Of a DNA stretch of 64,000 bases, positions 17,912-26,297 are shown piece after piece; the first letter of the stretch is position 1; every line of letters starts with the position of its first letter. The position numbers and the translations under genes were made by a program. Source of the stretch: Candidatus Zixiibacteriota bacterium (GTDB lineage Bacteria > Zixibacteria > MSB-5A5 > WJJR01 > JAJRUJ01); contig JAGVQM010000006.1 of assembly GCA_020051695.1 (NCBI GenBank), positions 62,001 through 126,000 of the forward strand. Direction: 5' to 3'. A model generated the notes under the pieces. It was not told the DNA's origin and did no database searches. It saw nothing but the letters and a program-made list of their open reading frames with translations.

Positions 17912-18849
17912 ATATCGTCTTTTTCGGGACACCGGATTTTTCGGTTGTGTCGCTCCGGCGGCTGATAGAGGAGCGGAAACACCCAATCCTCGGTGTGGTC
18001 ACCGCCTCGGACAAACCCGTCGGGCGGGGGCGGCGGCCGGCCGCGCCCCCGGTCAAGCAATATGCCCGGCAGGCCGATCTGCCGGTGTTGCAGCCCCCGA
18101 AACTGCGGGCGCCGGAGTTTTTGGCCGACTTAAGCCAATGGGGGGCGGATTGTTTTGTGGTGGTGGCTTTTCGCATTTTGCCGGAAGAAATAATCGCCAT
18201 GCCGAGGTATGGGACCATAAACGTCCATGCCTCACTGCTGCCGGCGTACCGGGGGGCCGCGCCGATCCGCCGGGCATTATTTAACGGCGAGACGACAACC
18301 GGCGTAACGACATTCATGATCAGGAAAAAAGTCGATACCGGTGATATTTTGCTGGCCCGGGAAATTGCGATCGGCCCGGAGGAAACCCACGGGGAACTTG
18401 CCGCTCGGCTGGCGCTCACCGGTGCCGAACTCCTGATGGAAACCCTCGACAAAATGGAAAGAAAGGAGGTCAGCCCGCAACGACAGGATGATACACTGGC
18501 GACAAAAGCGCCCAAGATTACCGCGGATGACCGGATCATTGATTGGACACGTAGCGCGCAGCACATAGCCAATCGGGTGCGTGGGCTTGCTCCCGCTCCC
18601 GGCGCGATCTGCCGCATCCGCGACTTGCAGGTAAAGATTTTGCGTTGTCGGCCGGCCGCGACGCCGCTCCCACATGACTCACGAAAACCCGGTGAGACGA
18701 TCGCCATCGACCCGAAACAGGGTGTGATTGTGGCGGCAGGGGAGGGCGCGCTGGTCCTGACCGAAATCCAACCGGCCGGAAAACGGCCGATGACCGGGGC
18801 CGAATTCACGCGGGGTTACCGCGTATCGCCCGGCGAAATATGGAGCTGA
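17908..18849 (+). CDS. fmt: Methionyl-tRNA formyltransferase
   Basis: Formylates Met-tRNA(fMet) for initiation using 10-formyl-tetrahydrofolate. 313 residues, standard length. The N-terminal domain shows MNIVFFGTPDF, the catalytic NVHASLLPAYRGAAPI (Asn and His), and VDTGDIL. The C-terminal OB-like tRNA-binding domain starts near residue 205 with the linker KAPKITADDRIIDW. The ATG overlaps the def stop by 4 bases. A 293-base gap with no convincing gene separates it from rng. Confidence 0.96.
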   Translation: MNIVFFGTPDFSVVSLRRLIEERKHPILGVVTASDKPVGRGRRPAAPPVKQYARQADLPVLQPPKLRAPEFLADLSQWGADCFVVVAFRILPEEIIAMPRYGTINVHASLLPAYRGAAPIRRALFNGETTTGVTTFMIRKKVDTGDILLAREIAIGPEETHGELAARLALTGAELLMETLDKMERKEVSPQRQDDTLATKAPKITADDRIIDWTRSAQHIANRVRGLAPAPGAICRIRDLQVKILRCRPAATPLPHDSRKPGETIAIDPKQGVIVAAGEGALVLTEIQPAGKRPMTGAEFTRGYRVSPGEIWS

Positions 18850-19142
18850 CATGCGTTTTGATCGGGTAGGACACATTGCCTGTTGTTTTGCGATGTGGAC
18901 CATAAGCGGCGGCCGAAATGGGGGCAGGATCTTTCGGCCGGCCGGCCCGTTCGAATATCCCACGCAGGTCTCGGCTCGGCTTGTCTGTCTCCCGCTGATC
19001 CGGCTGGTGCGCGAAGCGCGAAACGCGCTCGGAACGGCACTGGCCCGGCTGTTTGCCGCCGTGGGAGATGATACAGGCAGATATCGCACCGGTAAGTCAC
19101 AGGGACTATCCACGCCGGTGCGCATGTGGAGGAAATCCCGCA
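18850..19142 (+). other. Gap between fmt and rng, no convincing gene
   Basis: A frame is open from ATG 18851, two bases after the fmt stop, and runs on into rng in another frame. Its residues show no recognisable family, and the part beyond 19140 is only the off-frame reading of rng. The stretch contains the rng ribosome site GGAGG at 19128-19132. It may simply be leader for rng. Confidence 0.4.
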
Positions 19143-20705
19143 TTGAAGAAACAAATTGTCATAAACGTTACCGAGCACGAACAGCGGATCGCCATCATCG
19201 AAAACGGGACGCTGGTGGAGTTATGGTACCAGCGGCCCGAGGATGTCAAATTGGCCGGGGGTATTTACAAGGGGATTGTGACCTCGGTCTTCCCGGGGAT
19301 GCAGGCGGCATTCGTCGAAATCGGCGAGGCCCGCACCGCATTTTTGCATTCGTCCGACCTGGGCCGGCTGCCCGACGACGAGGGATATGACGCCGATTAT
19401 GTCGATGAGGAATCGATAACCGACCTGGTTAAAAAACAAAAACGCGGTAATATTCAGGACGTCCTGCGCAAAAACCAGGAAGTCCTCGTCCAGGTCATCA
19501 AGGAACCGCTCGGCTCCAAGGGCGCTCGGTTAAGTACCCAAATTTCGCTGCCCGGCAGGTTCGTGGTGCTGGTGCCGGACGACAACGGCGTTCGCATCTC
19601 CCGGCGCATTCACAATTGGGCGGAAAAACGGCGGTTGAAAAAAATCCTTGCCGATCTCCGTCCGGAAGGATTCGGCATCATTGCGCGCACTGAATCGGAG
19701 GGCAAGACCGAACGGGATTTCAAGAATGATGTCAAAAAACTGGTCAAAACCTGGAAAGTGGTCAGCAGGAATGCCGCGAAAAAAGCCGCCCCGGCGCTGG
19801 TGCATCATGAACTGGATATCACCGGCTCGCTGATGCGGGATGTCTTTTCCGATGATGTCGAGCAGTTGATCGTCGACGACCGCAGGGTCTACCGCGAAAT
19901 CCTCTCTTATCTGAAATCGGTCGATCCCCAGTTGCGGTCGAAAATCGAACGCTATACCGGTGACGTGCCGATTTTCGACCTGTACGGGGTCGAATCGGAG
20001 ATCGAGAAACTGTTCGAACGCAAAGTCTGGCTCAAGAAGGGGGCGTTCCTGGTCATCGATCAGACAGAGGCGATGTTCACCATCGATGTCAACACCGGAC
20101 GGTATGTCGGCAAAAAATCGCAGGAGGACACGATCCTGCGCGCCAACCTCGACGCCGCCCGGGAGGTTGCCCGGCAAATCCGGCTGCGCGATCTCGGCGG
20201 GCTGATCATTATCGACTTCATCGACATGATGCACTTCGACAACCGCCGCCGGGTGTATCAGGAATTCAAAGATGCGTTCCGCGGCGACCGCGCCAAACAT
20301 TCCATTGCCACCATTTCCGATTTCGGCTTGATCGAGATGACCCGGCAGCGCGTACGGCCCTCGCTGATGCAGTCGTTGTCTGATTCGTGTCCGGTGTGCG
20401 GCGGGCGGGGCCGGGTGCCCTCCAAAGACACGCTTAGTTTGAAGCTCGAACGCTGGTTCGCGCGGGCCAGAATCGCGGCCGATATCAAAAAGTTCAAATT
20501 GATTACCCATCCGACTTTTGCGGAATATCTGTCCGACGCCGAAGGAAAACGGCTGGAGAACATCGCCAAGGCCAACAAATGCAAGATCGAATTAGTCGCC
20601 AGTGAAGCCCTGGCCCCGGACAAGTATCAGATATTTTCCGTGGATGACGGTGTTGAATTAACCGAGATGTTCGCGCCGCGCAGCGCGGGGAAGACGCCGG
20701 TATAA
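19143..20705 (+). CDS. rng: Ribonuclease G/E family endoribonuclease
   Basis: A 520-residue RNase E/G catalytic protein, cytoplasmic, acting in rRNA maturation and mRNA decay. The start is taken as TTG 19143 with GGAGG ten bases upstream; it gives KKQIVINVTEHEQRIAIIEN, the usual opening of the family. An S1 domain follows (YKGIVTSVFPGMQAAFVEIG), then the DNase I-like domain with the Mg-binding segment TIDVNTGRYVG and LIIIDFIDM, and a zinc-link SCPVCGGRGR. The long acidic scaffold tail of RNase E is absent, so it is RNase G-like. It closes the tgt-yajC-def-fmt-rng run. Confidence 0.93.
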   Translation: MKKQIVINVTEHEQRIAIIENGTLVELWYQRPEDVKLAGGIYKGIVTSVFPGMQAAFVEIGEARTAFLHSSDLGRLPDDEGYDADYVDEESITDLVKKQKRGNIQDVLRKNQEVLVQVIKEPLGSKGARLSTQISLPGRFVVLVPDDNGVRISRRIHNWAEKRRLKKILADLRPEGFGIIARTESEGKTERDFKNDVKKLVKTWKVVSRNAAKKAAPALVHHELDITGSLMRDVFSDDVEQLIVDDRRVYREILSYLKSVDPQLRSKIERYTGDVPIFDLYGVESEIEKLFERKVWLKKGAFLVIDQTEAMFTIDVNTGRYVGKKSQEDTILRANLDAAREVARQIRLRDLGGLIIIDFIDMMHFDNRRRVYQEFKDAFRGDRAKHSIATISDFGLIEMTRQRVRPSLMQSLSDSCPVCGGRGRVPSKDTLSLKLERWFARARIAADIKKFKLITHPTFAEYLSDAEGKRLENIAKANKCKIELVASEALAPDKYQIFSVDDGVELTEMFAPRSAGKTPV

Positions 20706-21115
20706 AACGACTCCGCACCGCCAGGATTCCCTTCCCGGCGATCCTCGGGGCTGGATTAGTTGGTAGGTCGAAACCCCCGTGGTTTCGACAATCGGCTGTA
20801 GGGCGACTGGGCATAGGAAGAACGGACAAACGCGGAAATCTGCGGCGCACGGGGAGTCTAATCCCACCGCAAGCGGATGGGGCACCCGGGCCGGGGTCTC
20901 TGACCCCGGATCGCGAAGCGATCTAGCGGTGATCCGTATTGTTCGTAGAGACGCTCCTAGAAACTTGGAGCGGAACTCCAGGCCACGCCAGCCCGGAGCC
21001 CACCGGCATGGTGGGTTTTTGAAATTGATGCTCGCGCCTAACAAAATGATTGCGCCCGTCGCGTATCCTACCCATCCATCTCAAGATGGGGTGGGCCACC
21101 CAGCCGGCAAGTCTT
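20706..21115. other. Non-coding spacer with tandem palindromes
   Basis: No credible gene is seen in these 410 bases. Two perfect hairpins lie side by side: CCGGGGTC-TCT-GACCCCGG at 20891-20909, and GATCGC-GAA-GCGATC just after. Near 21070-21100 are CCCATC/GATGGG and GGTGGGCCACC. There is no T-run typical of a terminator. The texture resembles REP-like intergenic repeats on the left side of the HNH insert. Confidence 0.5.
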
Positions 21116-21925
21116 TTAATTATCTTCTTTTGAAGACTTCTTATTGTGAAGGTTCTGTCGCTCGATTAGATCTTCTATGTCAGCGCGCCAGCCGGACCAA
21201 TTGGTAGAGGTCTTAGCATGTTGTTCGAGTTTCTCGATGCTGATATTTGCATCGAGTGCGTCATGAAGCAGTCGCAGAGCCAATCCATTGTCCACGTAGT
21301 TTAATCTGTTGTTCAAAATGCCTCGAATGTAGTACAGTCGGTGCTCAATAGGATTTTCTCGTGCCCTTTTTCTATTTGTACATATCCCACCAACCTTATT
21401 CCATGCTACTTCCACCGATTGTTTGGTGGGCTCCTCTTCGATGTATTCAATGTACTGGTCAACGGCGATTTTCATGGATGTCATGACTTCTTCGAGTCCG
21501 AACTTTCGCTTGTGACTTTTAAGTATTTTGATCCCTCGTTCGTTGAGGGCGAAACCGGGTACTAACTCAGACCAGAACTCAGCCAGCTGATTGGTTAGCT
21601 GATCATCAAGATTAAGTAGGCTCTTCTGCCATTGGAACATCATCTCAATCTGTTCTTTTCGTTCCTGTAAGTCCTCGAGTTGCCGTCGTTGCTTGTCGAG
21701 TATGCTCGTGTCAGTTAATTGGCGATCGGATTTTCCGGCATTGCAGGCTTGGCATGAAGTGATGAGATTCAGGATACTGTTTGTCCCACCTTTGGAAATA
21801 GGTTCAATATGATCAATTACGAGGAGCACATCAGGCGATTTATGACCACAGTATTGACAAGTAAAGGAATCTCGCTTGAAGACCTCAAACCTTAACTTTT
21901 TGGGGATGGCTTTGCGTCTAGTCAT
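21116..21925 (-). CDS. HNH endonuclease-domain protein, AT-richer than its surroundings
   Basis: A 269-residue protein beginning MTRRKAIPKKLRFEVFKRDS, the usual opening of stand-alone HNH proteins. The nuclease motif is at about residues 18-60: CQYCG, VIDHIEPISKGG (catalytic His region), NLITSC and CQAC, so both CxxC zinc pairs and the central DH are intact. The rest is alpha-helical with a predicted coiled coil (RQLEDLQERKEQIEMM) and is not recognised. The frame is open upstream to 22114; ATG 21925 is chosen from domain position, and ATG 21946 is possible. Base composition is clearly lower in GC than its neighbours, suggesting recent acquisition. No methyltransferase or integrase is adjacent, so its target and role are unknown. 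Confidence 0.8.
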   Translation of the reverse strand: MTRRKAIPKKLRFEVFKRDSFTCQYCGHKSPDVLLVIDHIEPISKGGTNSILNLITSCQACNAGKSDRQLTDTSILDKQRRQLEDLQERKEQIEMMFQWQKSLLNLDDQLTNQLAEFWSELVPGFALNERGIKILKSHKRKFGLEEVMTSMKIAVDQYIEYIEEEPTKQSVEVAWNKVGGICTNRKRARENPIEHRLYYIRGILNNRLNYVDNGLALRLLHDALDANISIEKLEQHAKTSTNWSGWRADIEDLIERQNLHNKKSSKEDN

Positions 21926-22090
21926 TATATTTTCAACCGCCGTCATTAAGTCGTTAATGACAATGCTATTAACAATATAAATGTCAAGGACAATTGGACA
22001 AGTAAAAATATTGCGATTGGTGCATGTCTCAAAACGCTCAATATCCAGCAAAAAAGAGCGCATGGCCGTGCGCCCATACAGTTGGCGTGG

Positions 22091-22108
22091 CCCCGGCTTC
22101 GGCCGGGG
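22091..22108. repeat. Perfect palindromic hairpin right of the HNH gene
   Basis: CCCCGGC-TTCG-GCCGGGG, a 7-bp stem closed by a UUCG-type tetraloop, lies between the HNH gene and glyQS. It is not followed by a T-run on either strand. Confidence 0.5.
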
Positions 22109-22150
22109 TTTCAAAGAGTGATCCTATGAAGCAGCAAAAAGGTGGGCTAC

Positions 22151-23473
22151 CTAAAAGGCCGGGCCCATCTTCTCTTTAAGCACCTGCGCGAGTTGCTCGG
22201 CGGCGACGCGATATTGCTCCATTGAGTCGCGTTCACGGATGGTCACTGTCTGGTCTTCCAGAGTTTGGGAATCGACCGTCACGCAAAATGGTGTGCCGAT
22301 TTCGTCCATCCGGCGATAGCGGCGGCCAACCGCAGATTTTTCATCATAAAAACATTTGAAATGTCTCTGCAAATCCCGATAGATCTTCCGTGCGATTTCG
22401 GGCATGCCGTCTTTTTTCACTAGGGGGAATACGGCGACTTTAATCGGCGCGATTTTCGGGGAGAACCCCAGAACAACACGTTTTTCATCACGGACGATTT
22501 CGCTGCGGTAGGCGTCGGCCAGGCAGGTGAGCATCGTGCGGTCCAGCCCGGCCGAGGTTTCGATGATATACGGGACAAATCGCTCCTTGGTCTCGTCATT
22601 AAAAAACGACAGATCGACTCCGGTTGCTTCTTTATGGCGGCTTAAATCAAAATCCGTGCGGTTGTGGATGCCCTCCAACTCTTTCCAGCCGAAGGGGAAT
22701 TCGTATTCGATATCGTAGGCGGCTTTGGCATAATGGGCCAGTTCGCCGGGGCCGTGCTCGTGGAACCGCAGTTTGTCTTTGTTGATTCCTAACGCAAGAT
22801 ACCAGTTGTATCGTTGTTCTTTCCAGTACTCGAACCATTTCTGGTCTTCGCTGGGATGGACAAAATACTGCATTTCCATCTGTTCAAATTCCCGTGAACG
22901 GAAAATGAAATTCCCCGGCGAAATTTCGTTGCGAAATGCCTTGCCGACCTGGGCGATACCGAACGGAATTTTCTGGCGGGAAGGCGCGAGGACATTCAAA
23001 AAGTTGACATAGATTCCCTGTGCGGTTTCCGGGCGCAGGTAAACGACCGCGGCGCTGTCTTCAACTGGTCCCATAAACGTCTTGAACATCAAATTAAATT
23101 GCCGCGCTTCGGTCAATTCCCCGCCGCAATTGGGGCAGACCTTTGTATCCAACTGGTCCGCCCGAAAACGGGATTTGCATTGTTTGCAGTCGACCAGCGG
23201 GTCGGTGAACCCCTCGACATGTCCGGAGGTCACCCACACCTGCGGGTGCATCAAAATCGCGGCGTCCACGCCTTCGATATCGTCGCGGGCCTGGGTCATT
23301 GTTTTCCACCAGAAATCACGAATGTTGCGCTTAAGCTCAACGCCCAGCGGCCCCATATCCCAGCAGGAGTTCACCCCCCCGTAAATTTCGGATGATTGAA
23401 AGACAAAACCCTTGCGCTTGCACAGGGACACCAACAGGTCCATCGTATCGTCTTTGACCGGTTTGTTACCCAC
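22151..23473 (-). CDS. glyQS: Glycyl-tRNA synthetase (dimeric, eukaryote-like form)
   Basis: Class II synthetase charging tRNA-Gly, of the single-chain alpha2 type rather than the GlyQ/GlyS tetramer. Residues from the N-terminus read [20 protein letters not shown], which is diagnostic. A zinc-binding insertion has CKQC and CPNCGG at about 97-120. Motif 2 appears as [10 protein letters not shown], and the anticodon-binding domain begins near residue 340 ([12 protein letters not shown]). Length is 440 residues, normal for the family. It is the last gene of the minus-strand eno-ftsB-recO-glyQS run, 9 bases after recO. A tRNA-Gly gene lies 12 kb away. Confidence 0.95.
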   Translation of the reverse strand: MGNKPVKDDTMDLLVSLCKRKGFVFQSSEIYGGVNSCWDMGPLGVELKRNIRDFWWKTMTQARDDIEGVDAAILMHPQVWVTSGHVEGFTDPLVDCKQCKSRFRADQLDTKVCPNCGGELTEARQFNLMFKTFMGPVEDSAAVVYLRPETAQGIYVNFLNVLAPSRQKIPFGIAQVGKAFRNEISPGNFIFRSREFEQMEMQYFVHPSEDQKWFEYWKEQRYNWYLALGINKDKLRFHEHGPGELAHYAKAAYDIEYEFPFGWKELEGIHNRTDFDLSRHKEATGVDLSFFNDETKERFVPYIIETSAGLDRTMLTCLADAYRSEIVRDEKRVVLGFSPKIAPIKVAVFPLVKKDGMPEIARKIYRDLQRHFKCFYDEKSAVGRRYRRMDEIGTPFCVTVDSQTLEDQTVTIRERDSMEQYRVAAEQLAQVLKEKMGPAF

Positions 23474-23482
23474 GAATCCTCC

Positions 23483-24262
23483 CTACGGCCGGGCATTGGG
23501 CCCGGCCACGCGGCGGACAAATTCGAGCGCTTTCAGCCGCCCGCCGCCGAGGTGATACCCGTAAAATGATTCGGTCACTTCAATGATTTCGCCAACCTCC
23601 GCCGGGGGCGGAATAGTCCCGTTATCCCATTGGATCGACCCCTTGACCACGTTCTTTATCCGTTGATACGCGCCGGGGGAGAGGACCTGGTAGCGCGAAC
23701 CCTCCACGGCACACCGGCGGCAGATCAATCCGCCGCCTTCCCGGTCAAACATCACTTTGCGGCCCTCGCCGGGTTCACGGCCGCAGATCCGGCACCGTTC
23801 AATAGCCGGCTGATAACCGAGGTGGCCCAGGGCGACCAGAAGATACTCGTAAAAGCCCAGGGCCAGCCGATGGCCGGTGAGCTTTTGCCACAGCCCGAAA
23901 TTAAACACCGTCCAATCAAACAGCGTTTCATTGCCTTCCTCGAAGGTATGCCGTTCCAGGAACTCGACCGCGGCAAAGCCATACCCCGCGCGTTCGGGTT
24001 CGGCATACAAACCGCCAAAAGCGTCGCGCAGCAGGCATTGTGATAACAACTGCAACTGGTCGGAAGATTTTCTGTACACCATGGCTTCGATTAAGGAAAA
24101 GGTTTCCAAATGGCCCCAGAATTTGGCCTTGGGCCGCAGCGCGCCTTTGGCCAGAATCGAAATACGCCCCCACTTGCGGGTGTACAAATGGGCGATTTTG
24201 GATGTCTCGCTCCATTTTTGCGTTTTCAGGACAAGCGCGTCTGTTTTTTCCGGACCGGCCAT
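23483..24262 (-). CDS. recO: DNA repair protein RecO
   Basis: RecO mediates loading of RecA at gaps with RecR and RecF. The N-terminal OB fold is recognisable in EKTDALVLKTQKWSETSKI and WGRISILAKGALRPK. The C-terminal domain has the zinc pairs CRICG and CRRCA seen in zinc-bearing RecO. From ATG 24262 the protein is 259 residues; the frame is open 36 bases further, but that extension is Cys/Pro-rich and unlike RecO. It lies between ftsB and glyQS; recO and glyS are often neighbours in this broad group. Confidence 0.9.
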   Translation of the reverse strand: MAGPEKTDALVLKTQKWSETSKIAHLYTRKWGRISILAKGALRPKAKFWGHLETFSLIEAMVYRKSSDQLQLLSQCLLRDAFGGLYAEPERAGYGFAAVEFLERHTFEEGNETLFDWTVFNFGLWQKLTGHRLALGFYEYLLVALGHLGYQPAIERCRICGREPGEGRKVMFDREGGGLICRRCAVEGSRYQVLSPGAYQRIKNVVKGSIQWDNGTIPPPAEVGEIIEVTESFYGYHLGGGRLKALEFVRRVAGPNARP

Positions 24263-24303
24263 AGGCGGGAACTTACACGCGGGAGGGCAACAACACAAGG
24301 GCG

Positions 24304-24328
24304 GAAAGACGGCTATCTGCCGTCTTTC
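24304..24328 (-). promoter_or_regulatory. Hairpin over the ftsB stop codon
   Basis: A perfect 10-bp stem, GAAAGACGGC and GCCGTCTTTC, with a 5-base loop spans the end of the ftsB-like gene and precedes recO by about 40 bases. No T-run follows on the minus strand. It could be a processing or attenuation element; its function is inferred only from position. Confidence 0.4.
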
Positions 24329-24705
24329 GCCAGCGTGTCCAGATAAATCATCTCATTCGGCCGGGACAGGCCATAATCTTCCCGGGCAATTTTCTCGATG
24401 TAGGTGGTGTCGCTTTCCAGTCCGCGGCGGGTATTTTCCAGGCAGATGATTTCGGCAGTCAATTGCTGGTCTGCTGCCTGCAATTGCCGGTCTTCGGTAT
24501 ACAGATTGACCAGCCGGGCAACGCCGGTCGGCCCGGCAGCAAAGGCATACACCAATAACCCGGCAAAAGCCAGTTTGACCGCGACAACCAGCCGCCGTTT
24601 TCTGCTGCCGGCCAGATCATCCGCCCGCCGGCGAATATTCGACACCAAATCGGGGAGGATGACTTTCCCGAGACGGCGGTTCTTACGGTTTGTCCGTTTG
24701 AACAT
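24313..24705 (-). CDS. ftsB: FtsB/DivIC-like septum formation initiator
   Basis: A 130-residue bitopic protein. A basic N-terminus (KRTNRKNRRLGK) precedes one membrane span at about residues 47-65 (LVVAVKLAFAGLLVYAFAAG), then a periplasmic coiled coil (YTEDRQLQAADQQLTAEI) and the C-terminal segment YIEKIAREDYGLSRPNEMIY, which matches the conserved ARE..GL.RP.E signature of FtsB/DivIC. It would join FtsL and FtsQ in the divisome. It starts 4 bases after the enolase stop with an AAAGGGATAA ribosome site, so it is co-translated with eno, the same pairing seen in E. coli. The N-terminal tail is longer than in E. coli FtsB. Confidence 0.85.
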   Translation of the reverse strand: MFKRTNRKNRRLGKVILPDLVSNIRRRADDLAGSRKRRLVVAVKLAFAGLLVYAFAAGPTGVARLVNLYTEDRQLQAADQQLTAEIICLENTRRGLESDTTYIEKIAREDYGLSRPNEMIYLDTLAKDGR

Positions 24706-24709
24706 CGGC

Positions 24710-26026
<1,317 letters not shown>

Positions 26027-26062
26027 TTAACCGGGAAATTCGCCCCCCGCCTAACGGATCGC

Positions 26063-26090
26063 AAAATACGGGGCAAAAATCGCCGGTCAA
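26063..26090 (-). promoter_or_regulatory. Candidate sigma70 promoter for eno
   Basis: On the minus strand TTGACC, 16 bases, then TATTTT. Transcription would begin near 26056, giving a leader of about 48 bases before the eno ATG at 26008. Confidence 0.5.
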
Positions 26091-26145
26091 TATAATTTTT
26101 CACAACAATAGGAAAATCCCGGCGGTCCGTGGAAAACGAGTGTGA

Positions 26146-26208
26146 ATCGGGGGCAGCGCACTTGTTTCGGGAGCAAGGGGTGGGAGGTTCAAATCCTCTC
26201 GCCCCGAT
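26146..26208 (+). pseudogene. tRNA-Pro(CGG)-like gene lacking its D arm
   Basis: The segment folds as most of a tRNA. An acceptor 5' strand TCGGGG pairs with CCCCGA at the 3' end. The anticodon arm CTTGT-TTCGGGA-GCAAG gives anticodon CGG (Pro). GGAGG-TTCAAAT-CCTCT is a normal T arm. The anticodon and variable regions match bacterial tRNA-Pro(CGG) closely. About 14 bases are missing between the acceptor and GCAGCGCA, so the D stem cannot form; the total is 63 bases, not about 77. No CCA is encoded, and a T-run follows. It is probably a decayed copy or a sequence error. It lies between divergent eno and the TSP3 protein gene. Confidence 0.7.
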
Positions 26209-26297
26209 TTTTTTAATTGAAAAATCCGCCGCTTGCGGTATATTGTTTCTACAAACAGGTTTACTACCAAACTCACCCTGAACTCGGGGGAGGGGAC

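Noticed and set aside
18851-19390. Plus-strand frame starting just after fmt
   Set aside because: The last third is an off-frame reading of rng and the first part shows no family features; recorded only as a gap.
19530-20510. Minus-strand open frame of 326 codons
   Set aside because: Antisense to rng, whose catalytic motifs are conserved.
21926-22114. Upstream extension of the HNH frame
   Set aside because: The added residues are partly read from the flanking palindrome region; stand-alone HNH proteins begin close to the KLRFEVFKRD segment.
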